Shown: positions 19,623 through 31,189 of the stretch, in pieces
How the letters are laid out: each line of letters begins with the position of its first letter
Position numbering within the stretch: the first letter of the stretch is position 1
Assembly: GCA_947095585.1 (NCBI GenBank)
Contig: OX352761.1
Location: 135,066,277 to 135,130,276 of the forward strand
Length of the DNA stretch: 64,000 bases
Direction of reading: 5' to 3'
Source: Nephrocerus scutellatus
Taxonomy: Eukaryota > Arthropoda > Insecta > Diptera > Pipunculidae
Made by a program: the position numbers and the translations under genes
The notes under the pieces: model-generated
Databases searched by the model: none
Told to the model about the DNA's origin: nothing
What the model saw: the letters and a program-made list of their open reading frames with translations, nothing else

Positions 19623-21916
19623 AACGAGCGATGATTAAGAGATATTATCACCAAGAGTGGACAGGAAGTCCTAGACATCACTCTTGTCTCCGATTTCATT
19701 AATCAAAGTATTCTGAACTGGTCAAAAAAGGTCAAGGAAATTGACAGACTGGTACGCCTACAAAACATCACTCAAAGCTTATAAAAAAGAACGAATAAAA
19801 GCCAAGCGTCTATACTGGAGACTCTTCTGTGGAAAAATAGAGGAGTCCTCCGAGGCTTCAAGGGTTAAGAAAGTACTCTCAACCAATCCCATAATGCCTA
19901 ACTGTTTGAAATGAGCAGACAGCTCGTTGACTACCTCTATCGAAGAATCGCTCAATCTGCTACTAGACACCCAATACCCAGGTAGCTCTCATGTCATAAA
20001 AAACGTTAACCTTAATAGGTCAAACTCTCCATCACACATATCTTATGATCTTATTCATTGGGACAAATTGCTATGGGCACTGCAGAGCTTCAAACCATAC
20101 AAATCTGCTCACTAGAAAATATAAAACTCCACATGGTTACCCACCCTATATAAAGGGCACAAGCTTATCCTGCTCTGATAAAGCTATATATGGGTCTCAT
20201 TCTGGAAACCTAATATACAACAGAGAGTTCGTAAAGCCACAGTGATGGCACTCGTCTCCTGTAAAAAAAACATCGGTAGCAATTGGGGTCTTCAACCCCA
20301 TATCACGCATTGTCTTTATATTTCGGTAATAAGACCTACACTTCTGTACGGTGTGGTGGTCTGGTGGACTAACTTAGACAAAGCAAAAAATCGTGACAAA
20401 CTAAGCCAAGTCCAAAGATCAACTTATCTATGTATGCTTCGCACCACCCCTTCCGCTGTACTAGACATACTGTTCAACCTAACGCCACTCCACATCTTCA
20501 GCAGACAAGTTGCTGCTAGCACGGCTATTCGCCTTAACGCAACCTCCCAGTGGATAAGAAATGAGTTCGGACACTCTTATGTTCTGAATTCATTCACGGC
20601 TCTACCAGGAGGTATAGACTACACTATTCCGCAACTACATTTCAACAACAGCTTCCAGATGAATCATTCAGTTTTTATACAGACGGGTGAAAAACTAATG
20701 ATGGGGTAGGCGGAGCTGTTTTCTCTAAAAGGCTAAATATAAGTCTGTCTTTCGCTCTTCCTAATCAATGCAGTGTTTTCAAGCAGAAATAATGGCGATT
20801 AAAGAGGTCCTGTCTTGGCTGAAGAGAAACGTCATTTCAACTACGGATATACGCATCTTCCCGGATAGTCAAGCAGCTTTGAGATCCCTAGAATCAGTCT
20901 CTACGAACTCTATTGCAGCTCTAGACAGCCGATCATCCCTCAGACAGTCTGGAACACTGCAGGCTTGATGAACTCGCCAAAAATGGTACTACGCTGCCTC
21001 TTCTTACTGAGTTTCCTAGGCATACCGATTGCTACACACAAACTCACGTTTAAGCAGGATGCTACTGACGAAACCAACTATAGATGGATAAACGGTATAA
21101 CTTGTGTAGCGACAAAACAGATGTGGCCAAAGCTGGATCCGAAACGCTCCAAGTGTTCTCTACACAGTCTGCACATAAGCACTACGATAGGTGTAATTAC
21201 TGGGCAATGGCTTATAGAAAAGCACGCAGTAAGGCTTGGTGTATTTTCAAATGACTTTTGCAGAAGCTGCATGGACGGGGAAGAGGAAGAAAGCATTCTA
21301 CACCTTCTCTGCACATGCACAGCTCTTTCTCTAAAGCGTAAGCTCCATTTCTTTTACAACGACATTAACGATTTGTCAAGCACTGATATCAAAAGTCTTC
21401 TACACTTCATTCGAACCTCCAATTAGTTCAATGAGTAGGGCGAGAAATCCTCTCGATTCATGTGGCATCACAATGGACCATCTATTGGTTTAAGTGGGTC
21501 GGCTTCCTGCCGACAGCTACCCCAACCTAATCTAACCTAGTCTTTGTGTAGACACTTTTCGGTTGGTTTTAGCGATAAGCTATAGAAGAGGCGATTATTG
21601 TTTATTGATTTATATATTTGACATATAGCTTTAGATAAAATTAATTTAAAATAAATTTGGAACTTTTGTAACCTATACGCCATGTGAGAATAACCACTGC
21701 CTTCCGGTACGCTGCACAAATAATTGAAACTCAATAATGTTTCGGCGCAAAAAATAAAGATACTTGTAACAAAACGGAACGCGTTTCCATTACATCGGTT
21801 CAATAAGAGCTTGCTTGTATTTTAGAGCGATGCACCATCAATATCAGCAACAAATAATTATCCACAACGAACTCATCCGTTACTGTCTATCCATCGCAGA
21901 GTGAGATGTGGTTTTC
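19537..21916. repeat. Tandem duplication, unit 1 (2,380 bp)
   Basis: Everything from gaaaaatactttttgaggtt at 19537 to 21916 is repeated at 21917-24339 in direct orientation and with near identity. The unit holds part of a SINE, a decayed LINE and its 3' flank. This copy has lost 49 bp at about position 20658, relative to unit 2, but keeps 13 bp near 20388 that unit 2 lacks. A GAAAA word lies at both junctions and at the end, fitting microhomology-mediated or unequal exchange. Confidence 0.95.
19640..21535 (+). pseudogene. LINE with RNase H domain, RT core deleted (copy 1)
   Basis: Plus-strand frames in order are: a linker after the endonuclease (AYKKERIKAKRLYWRLFCGK, about 19775), the RT start (LLWALQSFKPYKSA, ending about 20110), then a jump over the whole RT catalytic palm to the post-RT region at about 20240 (ALVSCKKNIGSNWGL, ISVIRPTLLYGVVVWW). 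RNase H follows (YTDG at about 20680, AEIMAIKEVLSWL, IRIFPDSQAALRSL). Last are the C-terminal tail with a CCHC-like zinc knuckle (CRSC...HLLC, about 21258-21310) and the C-terminus HFIRTSN at 21426. TGA directly after YTDG and many other breaks make it inactive. The 3' flank ends cccaacctaatctaacctag. RNase H suggests an R1/LOA/I-like clade. Confidence 0.85.
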
Positions 21917-24339
21917 GAAAAATACTTTTTGAGGTTACTGCGATTCGAACCACGAACCTCCTGCTCAGAAGTCCATGCTCTTATCCAATGAGCCACGGCG
22001 CCAACGAGCGATGATTAAGAGATATTATCACCAAGAGTGGACAGGAAGTCCTAGACATCACTCTTGTCTCCGATTTCATTAATCAAAGTATTCTGAACTG
22101 GTCAAAAAAGGTCAAGGAAATTGACAGACTGGTACGCCTACAAAACATCACTCAAAGCTTATAAAAAAGAACGAATAAAAGCCAAGCGTCTATACTGGAG
22201 ACTCTTCTGTGGAAAAATAGAGGAGTCCTCCGAGGCTTCAAGGGTTAAGAAAGTACTCTCAACCAATCCCATAATGCCTAACTGTTTGAAATGAGCAGAC
22301 AGCTCGTTGACTACCTCTATCGAAGAATCGCTCAATCTGCTACTAGACACCCAATACCCAGGTAGCTCTCATGTCATAAAAAACGTTAACCTTAATAGGT
22401 CAAACTCTCCATCACACATATCTTATGATCTTATTCATTGGGACAAATTGCTATGGGCACTGCAGAGCTTCAAACCATACAAATCTGCTCACTAGAAAAT
22501 ATAAAACTCCACATGGTTACCCACCCTATATAAAGGGCACAAGCTTATCCTGCTCTGATAAAGCTATATATATGGGTCTCATTCTGGAAACCTAATATAC
22601 AACAGTGAGTTCGTAAAGCCACAGTGATGGCACTCGTCTCCTGTAAAAAAAACATCGGTAGCAATTGGGGTCTTCAACCCCATATCACGCATTGTCTTTA
22701 TATTTCGGTAATAAGACCTACACTTCTGTACGGTGTGGTGGTCTGGTGGACTAACTTAGACAAAGCAAACTAAGCCAAGTCCAAAGATCAACTTATCTAT
22801 GTATGCTTCGCACCACCCCTTCCGCTGTACTAGACATACTGTTCAACCTAACGCCACTCCACATCTTCAGCAGACAAGTTGCTGCTAGCACGGCTATTCG
22901 CCTTAACGCAACCTCCCAGTGGATAAGAAATGAGTTCGGACACTCTTATGTTCTGAATTCATTCACGGCTCTACCAGGAGGTATAGACTACACTATTCCG
23001 CAACTACATTTCAACAACAGCTTCCAGGTCACCATCTCATCCAGATCTCTCTGTGAAGAAGGTGCTATCTCGGAAGATGAATCATTCAGTTTTTATACAG
23101 ACGGGTGAAAAACTAATGATGGGGTAGGCGGAGCTGTTTTCTCTAAAAGGCTAAATATAAGTCTGTCTTTCGCTCTTCCTAATCAATGCAGTGTTTTCAA
23201 GCAGAAATAATGGCGATTAAAGAGGTCCTGTCTTGGCTGAAGAGAAACGTCATTTCAACTACGGATATTCGCATCTTCCCGGATAGTCAAGCAGCTTTGA
23301 GATCCCTAGAATCAGTCTCTACGAACTCTATTGCAGCTCTAGACAGCCGATCATCCCTCAGACAGTCTGGAACACTGCAGGCTTGATGAACTCGCCAAAA
23401 ATGGTACTACGCTGCCTCTTCTTACTGAGTTTCCTAGGCATACCGATTGCTACACACAAACTCACGTTTAAGCAGGATGCTACTGACGAAACCAACTATA
23501 GATGGATAAACGGTATAACTTGTGTAGCGACAAAACAGATGTGGCCAAAGCTGGATCCGAAACGCTCCAAGTGTTCTCTACACAGTCTGCACATAAGCAC
23601 TACGATAGGTGTAATTACTGGGCAATGGCTTATAGAAAAGCACGCAGTAAGGCTTGGTGTATTTTCAAATGACTTTTGCAGAAGCTGCATGGACGGGGAA
23701 GAGGAAGAAAGCATTCTACACCTTCTCTGCACATGCACAGCTCTTTCTCTAAAGCGTAAGCTCCATTTCTTTTACAACGACATTAACGATTTGTCAAGCA
23801 CTGATATCAAAAGTCTTCTACACTTCATTCGAACCTCCAATTAGTTCAATGAGTAGGGCGAGAAATCCTCTCGATTCATGTGGCATCACAATGGACCATC
23901 TATTGGTTTAAGTGGGTCGGCTTCCTGCCGACAGCTACCCCAACCTAATCTAACCTAGTCTTTGTGTAGACACTTTTCGGTTGGTTTTAGCGATAAGCTA
24001 TAGAAGAGGCGATTATTGTTTATTGATTTATATATACCATTTGACATATAGCTTTAGATAAAATTAATTTAAAATAAATTTGGAACTTTTGTAACCTATA
24101 CGCCATGTGAGAATAACCACTGCCTTCCGGTACGCTGCACAAATAATTGAAACTCAATAATGTTTCGGCGCAAAAAATAAAGATACTTGTAACAAAACGG
24201 AACGCGTTTCCATTACATCGGTTCAATAAGAGCTTGCTTGTATTTTAGAGCGATGCACCATCAATATCAGCAACAAATAATTATCCACAACGAACTCATC
24301 CGTTACTGTCTATCCATCGCAGAGTGAGATGTGGTTTTC
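21917..24339. repeat. Tandem duplication, unit 2 (2,423 bp)
   Basis: This is the second unit. Differences from unit 1 sum exactly to its 43 extra bases: +2 (a TA step near 22566), -13 (near 22768), +49 (about 23028-23076) and +5 (near 24035). Only a few substitutions were noticed, for example acagagagttc to acagtgagttc. Two open frames of 153 codons at 20965 and 23383 are identical in translation, showing how young the duplication is. Confidence 0.95.
22020..23961 (+). pseudogene. LINE with RNase H domain, RT core deleted (copy 2)
   Basis: Domain order and the missing RT palm are the same as in copy 1, so the internal deletion predates the duplication. This copy keeps the 49-bp segment just before RNase H (FQVTISSRSLCEEGAISEDE), which is also present in the diverged relative at 32500-32844 and is therefore ancestral. 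It lacks 13 bp in the NLDKAKNRDK region, which shifts the frame. The TGA after YTDG is shared with copy 1. The C-terminal zinc-knuckle frame is intact over 23383-23844. Confidence 0.85.
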
Positions 24340-24344
24340 GAAAA

Positions 24345-24605
24345 TTTGAAGCGAACTTTATGTACGCTGTGAAAAGGATTATCAACAGCTATCAACAGTT
24401 CACACAAAGAGGTAACTGACGGGCAGTTCTGGTGAATTAACCTTATATCTATTTGAACACATATTTATAGTTATTGAACCATTCAATAAACACTTTGTTT
24501 ATCTATTAAATTTTGAATATTAAATTCCTCACGTACACAGTATCACTTACACGTTGTTTTAATGGATGTTTAAAAATGAAATTGCTATATTTCACGAGGT
24601 ATAGG
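24345..24605. other. No recognised feature
   Basis: Unique AT-rich sequence immediately after the tandem duplication. It includes an imperfect tatcaacagctatcaacag stutter at about 24379. Confidence 0.4.
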
Positions 24606-24735
24606 CGAGTTCGTCCTAGAAACACCTGGAAATTGACGGCAGGACATTGTTAAAACAGCACCGAACAGGGTACGATGGAAGAATATGACAAGGTTGTCTG
24701 CCAAGATGGAGATTAGCTGATCATCATCATCAAAA
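24606..24735 (+). pseudogene. RTE-like LINE C-terminal scrap
   Basis: The frame VRPRNTWKLTAG is followed by broken sequence and a short gatcatcatcatc tail. This parallels the GTRQR(G/D)RP..RWND C-terminus and ATG-repeat tail of the RTE-like copies at 35.3 and 56.8 kb. It is small and diverged, so the assignment is tentative. Confidence 0.4.
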
Positions 24736-24826
24736 ACCCCCATATTTCTATCTCTACTTTAGTAAGATCGTCCTTTTTAAAAGCGTTAATTTTTGAACAT
24801 AAAATCCTACGAAATTGTACGTTTTC

Positions 24827-25155
24827 CTAATTGTTCCACTCTGTCTTTGCAAAGTCTAGTCGCTTACTCCGATGTACTCTATATAGTGGCAACATCTTCT
24901 TTAGTTTAAGTACAGTCTGGCCGCTAAATAATTCGTTAAACTTTTGCTCTACTAATCGACACGGTTTTAGCTTTGATTGTGTTGATAAAATTTTAAGTCC
25001 ATCGGGCTTGCTAGCATTTGCAGTTTTTTTCTTTTCCATATTTCGAATAATTGTGTCAATGTGACTTGTATCAGTCTATGATGCAAATAGCTTGGCTCAC
25101 TTCTTCGAAGTCTAGTATTTGGATACCCTTCTTTCAGCATTGTTTCGAACACAAA
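24827..25155 (-). pseudogene. Tc1/mariner-like transposase fragment
   Basis: Two overlapping minus-strand frames give FETMLKEGYPN, then a helix-turn-helix-like QLFEIWKRKK, a GLKILSTQSKLKPCRLVEQKF region, and HRSKRLDFAKTEWN. The last block is the typical R-L-x-F-A-K-x-x-x-W stretch before the DDE domain of Tc1/mariner transposases. No DDE residues or terminal repeats were found. A frameshift separates the first and second parts. The family call rests on pattern similarity only. Confidence 0.5.
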
Positions 25156-25159
25156 TAAT

Positions 25160-26890
25160 ATCTACTACTTACTATAAACAAAACAAATATTAAGTGCAAA
25201 GATCCACTTACCCAAAATAGTTCAAAAACGACCTAAACATATTTCATTTATCAATAAAAGAGTTTGTGCAAACAAAATTTTTCTCTCAATTCATGTTTCT
25301 ATTTGTACTAGCATTGTCCTTGAAGCCCAAATGAGAGCAACTTGGCAACTTCTATATAGGTGGACCGTCGGGCTCAAGCAAATATAGAATCACAGAAAGC
25401 GGCCAAGAAAATGATTAGTTGACACAGCTGACATGAGTTTGAACATTTGTGTCCTTCAAACGATTTTTTTTGTGGATAGAAAATATTGACCACAAACCGT
25501 TTAATGGAAATTTTCCAAGGATGTTAATTCAATTAGGACGAAGGTGAATTTTTGTTTGCGTTGCGCTCTACGTATAAATTATTCACCGTAAAATTGTACA
25601 CGTCCTACTCAAAGTTTATTCGCTGGAATAATATTTTTTTAATAAAATTTAACATCTTGGTATATGCTGTAATATAATCAGTTGAGTAACATTGCAGGAA
25701 ATATTACAACTGTCCAAATCCTTATGTAATTCCCTGATATGCTACACCCTTCACCTTGAAGTGACAAAAATGAACTATTTGCACCATGTAAGGATAATGA
25801 AATATTACGAGATACAGCAAGCAGTTCACGTATTTACATTTGCAGGCAATGTACCTATATAAAAAAAATTTAAGCATTCTATCAGACCAAAATATAAAAA
25901 AATTAAAGACGAACAAAAAATTTAATTAGAATTTAATTAAATTAACTCCGCTGTCCGATATATCCAGTGGTTTGTCGGTGGTCGCGACGTCTGGCCATGA
26001 AAACTTTCATCATTTGAAAATTTATTGCCTCTTACAATTTTGCCGCCCAAAGGCAAACTAAATTTAATGGATCACTGCAGTAGACAGCCATCGTGCTATA
26101 CAGCGTAGAAGCGATAAAGCAAAAGCTTTAAAGGAAAATCAAGTGGAACGCACCTCTTAAATGAGGTGGAACAGAAGTGCCTAGAGGACTGTCGCGTCAC
26201 CATCAGCCAGCGTACGCAGTCACGGTGAGTTGCTTTGGCAATTCTATGAAAATATTTTCGTCTAACGAAAGAAAACCTGTCATTATCATGTCCTTCTGCC
26301 AAGAATATTCGGCGGAAACCTTGTGGAAATTAGGGAATCAAGATGATTTTGCAAATGCAGACATCCTTAGTTCTCGTATTTCCCATCCTAACAAACATCC
26401 CATCCAGCAAAACAATAACTTTGTGTCGTAAACCGCACAAGCATTCGAATTGTGGGTTGTGACTACAGGATTAAATCGTTTTACCATTTAATCGGTGTGC
26501 AAGCGAATCGAATGATATACGGCTGCAATCTCAGGTGTTCGTAAAGGCATAATCGTTATATAAGGATGGTTTTAAAGTGAAATTTAATCACACCTTAAAC
26601 ACGAAATGTGCACTGCATATAAATAGTCGGATTCAGCACTGTCAAGCGATATGGCATTCCATTGGAATATACATGGAACTCTTCCGCATAGGATTTTGTA
26701 TATTCATGTTCCGAATTTTTATTGTCGGATAATGAATATGGAAAGAATTCGGGATAATGTGAAGATGCACTTTTCAGCCGACAGATGATGTCCTTGTACT
26801 AGCGTGGCACGTGTTTTAACCTTCGAATTAGTTTTGCAAAGAAATTTCTAAGTGCACATAAGAAGAAAAAAGAATTTTGAAAATAATTAT
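25160..26890. other. No recognised feature
   Basis: About 1.7 kb of AT-rich sequence. Small frames at 25722-25916 and 26096-26431 have no recognisable motifs. Confidence 0.45.
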
Positions 26891-26899
26891 ATATATACC

Positions 26900-27135
26900 G
26901 TTTAACATGCCCGTGTCCAATAATTAATTGGCACTGAAGTTATATTGTCTATTATAGTCATTATATTTGGTTCATCAGCAGGGTTTCGGTCTTGGCCTCC
27001 CGCATAACAAACTCTCCACCGATCCTCCGATAATCCTATTTGATTTACATAAAATCTAAGGTCTAATAAATCTTTCCAGCGTATGACTGGCCTGTCCTGA
27101 TGTTTTTGTGTCACAAATTCTCCAAACTTATACAC
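26900..27135 (-). pseudogene. RTE-like LINE C-terminal fragment
   Basis: Minus-strand HQDRPVIRWKDLLDLRFYVN and DRWRVCYAGGQDRNPADEPN match the end of the RTE-like family at 56.8 kb (RQRDRPRLRWNDD...FARPGPDPVC) and at 35.3 kb. It lies downstream, in the element's own direction, of the larger fragment at 27380-28085. The two may be parts of one copy interrupted by about 250 bp. Confidence 0.6.
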
Positions 27136-27379
27136 TCATACGATATAGATTCCCTGCTTAACGAAATCTTATTCAACAGTGTACAGTAAAAGCGCCCGTC
27201 TATATGCAGAATCATTCTTCAAGAAAATCGCAAGACATTTCACTTAAACGGGAATAACAGAGTTTAGTGTTTTATGTTGATGACCGAAGTATTAGATGGC
27301 CAAACTTGAAGACATCGTCTTGAAATCGGTACCGATGGAGTGATTGTAGCTACATTTATGATGCTGAAATATTGGAACT

Positions 27380-28085
27380 TAGTCTCACACACCAGGACCT
27401 TGGTTCCGTAAAACTTTTCTCTCGAACGCGGCTAAGAGGTCAGAATGCTTTTTGGTAAGCACCAAAATCTCGGATTCATATGAAAGAAGTGGTATGACCA
27501 TTGTCTCATACACCAGAAGCTGGGATGTTATGGTTAAATTCTTGGCTTTGTTGGCTTGAAGCAGCCGTGTGCATATTTCTGGTTCCATGCTGTTGTCGGC
27601 TTCTACAGTTGACCCGAGATCGTTAGAGGATTGCACTGCTTCATATTGGCGCTCCACTTGTTTTTTTTAAGAACCAATGTTGGATCTCTCTTTTATGTAC
27701 AGCCCATTCCATCTGCTTGAAAGCTTCCTGTACATCACTTGGGTTCCTACAAAACGATGTCAATGTCGTCTGCATAAGCCAGACGACATTGAGCCCATTT
27801 ATTGCTCTTACTTCGTCTATGCTTGGTAGTGGCAGCATAGTGTGGTCGTCAGTCATTGGTGGAGCGTCCAATTCCTCAGTTAGCTGGAAATTTAGCAACT
27901 CATTAAAGTGCTCTTTCCATCGCTCTAAGATGCCTTTGAAATCAGCAATCAGATTACCCTCTTTATTTTTTCAGTATGTGTAACGCGGTGTATATTGCGT
28001 CATACTGCGGACTCTTTTGTAAAACTGCCGCGCCTGGTACGGTCCTTGATCTCTCTACTGTTCTAGTTCATGGACGAGATCCTCT
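27380..28085 (-). pseudogene. RTE-like LINE, RT with large internal deletion
   Basis: From 28085 downwards the minus strand gives the endonuclease-RT linker (VRSMTQYTPRYTY then KEGNLIADFKGILERWKEHF). The RT entry block follows (PLPSIDEVRAI) and then an abrupt jump to the region after the catalytic box (CRNPSDVQEAFKQMEWAV). Last is the RT C-terminus (LLVYETMVIPLLSYESEILV, then AAFERKVLRNQGPG). About 150 residues including the catalytic aspartates are missing. The linker matches the one at 35473-35724, showing a single family. Confidence 0.8.
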
Positions 28086-28089
28086 CCGA

Positions 28090-28915
28090 GGCTGCCATAA
28101 TAACTTAATCTTAGAACCAATATTAGAGTTATTGCTCTAAGACGCTCATTTTTATTGTTTCCCAAGATTTTTTAGCCAGTATATGGTTGGAATTATAGCA
28201 GTGTTCCTTTTTATGTAAAATAAAAGACATTCTATGATGTTACTTTGAAGAGGACTTAAAACAGAGTGACTATGTACATCTAGAACATACAAGTTTTAAT
28301 TTACCATATCCAATTAATTTAGTCTAACCGTATGCGAAGGTAACAATGTCCATCACATTACAAGACATTTGGTATATCGGTCAAGATGGGTTGTATAAGG
28401 TACTTCTCACACTAAACAGCTTTTCCATCTTAAAGTACAAAGCAATTAACAAAATATTTTTTAAGTACCAATCAATAGGTACGTTATTTAAGTTAAAGCA
28501 TACATTGGTTAAAATTTCAAGACCTCTACCAACCCATTGGTCTATTTGTAAACTCCAAATGAGAAACCATATGGCAGACTCCTATCACAATCCTATCCTA
28601 TTACTAGGTTTTTTATGAAATGAAGACCTCTACGAGAATACATTATTAGAGTCCCAAAGCTGCTTAAAATTAACGCCCAAAAGTACAAAATAACAAAATT
28701 TCTCGACCTTAGCCAAACTCCTTACTATTTGTAAAGCAACTTGATGGCCATTGCAATTGCTACCGTTGCCAAATTTAAGTTTCACGATAATGAAACAATG
28801 AAAATATAGGATATTGCTCACATCTATCAAGTCAAGCTGACAGACAACGCCATCAGGAGCAAATACCATCAAGCAGTAGTCATTTTTCATGCACAAAAAA
28901 AACATTATTCTGACA
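28090..28915. other. No recognised feature
   Basis: The open frames at 28346-28618 and 28630-28905 have AT-driven composition and no recognisable motif. Confidence 0.4.
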
Positions 28916-28916
28916 G

Positions 28917-28962
28917 CAAGATGACGAAGACGACGACGACGACGAAGAGGAAAAGGACGAAA
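28917..28962. repeat. GACGAC/GAAGAC triplet microsatellite
   Basis: The run agatgacgaagacgacgacg continues as gacgacgaagaggaaaagga. On the minus strand it encodes a poly-serine run in a chance frame. Confidence 0.8.
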
Positions 28963-29289
28963 GCGAAAAACTATATCTCAACATCAAGGACGCGAGCTCC
29001 GTTTTGATGTTGCGAACTTCTGTGCTACGATTTTGGCGATCAAGTGGGTGGCTTTGATGCTGTATACTTAAGTATGTCATGCATCAGTGAAATAATACTT
29101 CAGAATACTACCAACATTGCATTGCATCACTGAGAAGAGGATCAAAAACGAACATCCTATCTGCGGGCAGCAAACCGACAACGAAAACAACGAAATAAAA
29201 AATCACCACGAATTCTACTGGTGCTTTTACTGCGTGGTGACGAACGCCGGATGACAATGTAATGGATGCATGACGCACTCTCTAAATAC

Positions 29290-29525
29290 AAGTGGCCGAA
29301 ATTGGGGAAATTTGGTCAAAATTTATGATATTTTATGGATATGGATGGGCTTTTAGCCGAACCCGAGGTTCGAGAGTCCTCAAATTTTAATAGAAAGTAT
29401 TGTCACCGGAAATATACATTTCAATAAAATCGGGAAGTGGGTTAAAAATTGATCAGAAAATCTGACCAGCCAGCCAGCCAGCCGCAGCCAGCCACGTGCA
29501 CGCGAAGTTAATATAGAGAATTTAA
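29290..29525. repeat. Dispersed repeat with CCAG stutter, copy 1
   Basis: Contains gtgggttaaaaattgatcag, an agccagccagccagccgcag stutter and the terminal phrase cgcgaagttaatatagagaa. The same phrases in the same order occur at 60945-61220 (gtgggttaataattgatcac, ccagccaggcagacagacac, gcgaagttaatatagagaat). Together they define a dispersed non-coding repeat ending in TTAATATAGAGAATTTA. The family is not recognised. Confidence 0.7.
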
Positions 29526-29529
29526 AAAA

Positions 29530-31185
29530 TACAAAATATCACAGTTGACATTGCTTCGGTTTAATTTTCACATTTGCTCCACAATGCGACTATACTTATA
29601 CAATGCAATTTATCCTACAGGATAAATAATTGTGCTACTTGTTATTTGATGCAACTCCAACTGCACTATACTCGTGCACTAAACTAGTCCGTGTGGTTTT
29701 TGGAGAAAATTTAACGAATTTCATTGCAGGTTTTGTTGTTCCGCGTTTGCTGCCATCGTCCAGCACCCGGAAAGGAAAGAACAGCGCATCCAGCCACTCA
29801 GCTGGCAGTCATACAGTCATACAAACATAAATGTGAACGAATGTTGTAAAACTTTTTGACAGTTTAGTCCTGATGCGGGCGGCACGGCGAGGGCGAAATG
29901 TAGCATTTGCTCTGTTGGCCACTGGATGGGAAATCCTCTCTGCGGAATAGTTGTTGTGCTGGTAGTAGTCGTAGTCGTGCGTGGGATGAATAATACTCCT
30001 ACTGATGCTTTACGAACTGGAGTTTCGGGCATTTCATTTGAGATTCCCGGCGATTAAGATCATGAATCACATCTACTTCTACTCCAGCCCCATAGAGCCA
30101 AGTGATGATTTATGATCGTGTTGTTTTTTGCTATTATTTATTAAACTACAATACCAACTATAACGAAAGGAGAGAGTTGTTTGTGTGTCGTACTTTCATT
30201 GTTTGTTACTTTTAATTCTAGACTGAAGTGATAAAACCGGAATGTAGAGAAGGTAGGAGGAATAATTTCATTTTGGTGGTTTGAGGTGCTGGAATTGTAT
30301 ATATACGATATTGTACGAATATTTATATAGCTGTTCTTTATGACTTAATGTTGATAATGATGGAACTTCAATTATTAAAATTTTCCACATTTTCATTTAG
30401 TTATTTACCCAAATGTTTAACGAATATATTAAAGTTCTTTTGTGAGCATCATCACGTTTTAAATCTTTACAAAAAATGTTTTACATATACATAATATTGA
30501 TCTGTGAAAAAACCTATGTTAAAAAATAAAACATATTCCTTATCGAATTAAGCTTAAAACTCTTTTTATCTCTTCTTACTTCAAAACGTTTGTGTATCAC
30601 TTTGTCCATAAAATAAGCTGTCACTTTGAAAACCCAAAGCCACCCATTTGAAGATTATAAAGAAACTTTTTACCTTGAACTAAAAAGTTTTCGCCATTTA
30701 GAAGTAGACACACACACACCCACACATGATTATAAGTATAAGCAGTTAGTTTATATGCACCTTAACTAGCAGCGATGTGATTCCCTACCATCGGTAATCC
30801 TTGTATAAGTTATGTTCTTGAAAATGTCTTGAAAACAAACTTACACTCACACAAGAGGATGATAACATTAAAGTTTTCAACCGCCACACAAATACATGTA
30901 CGTTTTTTCACTTGTGCTAGTTGGCTTTTGACTTTCGTGGTATGTATACGTATGTCCTTCTTTGGATTTATTGTTTACCACTAAGTAGGTGTCGTAAAAG
31001 TTAGAAAACCAATTCTGAATTATCAATGTTGCACAATGTAGAGTGATTATCGTCACGTGCGTATTTGAGCAGTTATAGTTCTTTGAACAGATAGATATCG
31101 ATAGGGAGCCGATTAGTTGCTTATGCTTTTAGTCTTAGCATTTCTCAAAGCAAAAAGAAGAATAGCATCTTATAATATGAGACTT
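29530..31185. other. No recognised feature
   Basis: Non-coding. Two short open frames at 29630-30032 flank a moderately GC-rich stretch with no motif that I recognise. A (CA)n run lies at about 30708-30724. Confidence 0.45.
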
Positions 31186-31189
31186 TTCA

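Noticed and set aside
19779..19970. Minus-strand 63-codon frame repeated at 22159-22350
   Set aside because: Its duplication is due only to the tandem unit. It is antisense to the LINE linker region and has no independent support.
28920..28960. Possible CRISPR-like regular repeats
   Set aside because: This is a simple triplet microsatellite, and the genome is eukaryotic. No direct repeats with unique spacers exist anywhere in the window.
28880..29080. Minus-strand frame with a poly-serine run
   Set aside because: The serines come from a GAC/GAA triplet microsatellite. There is no other support for a gene.
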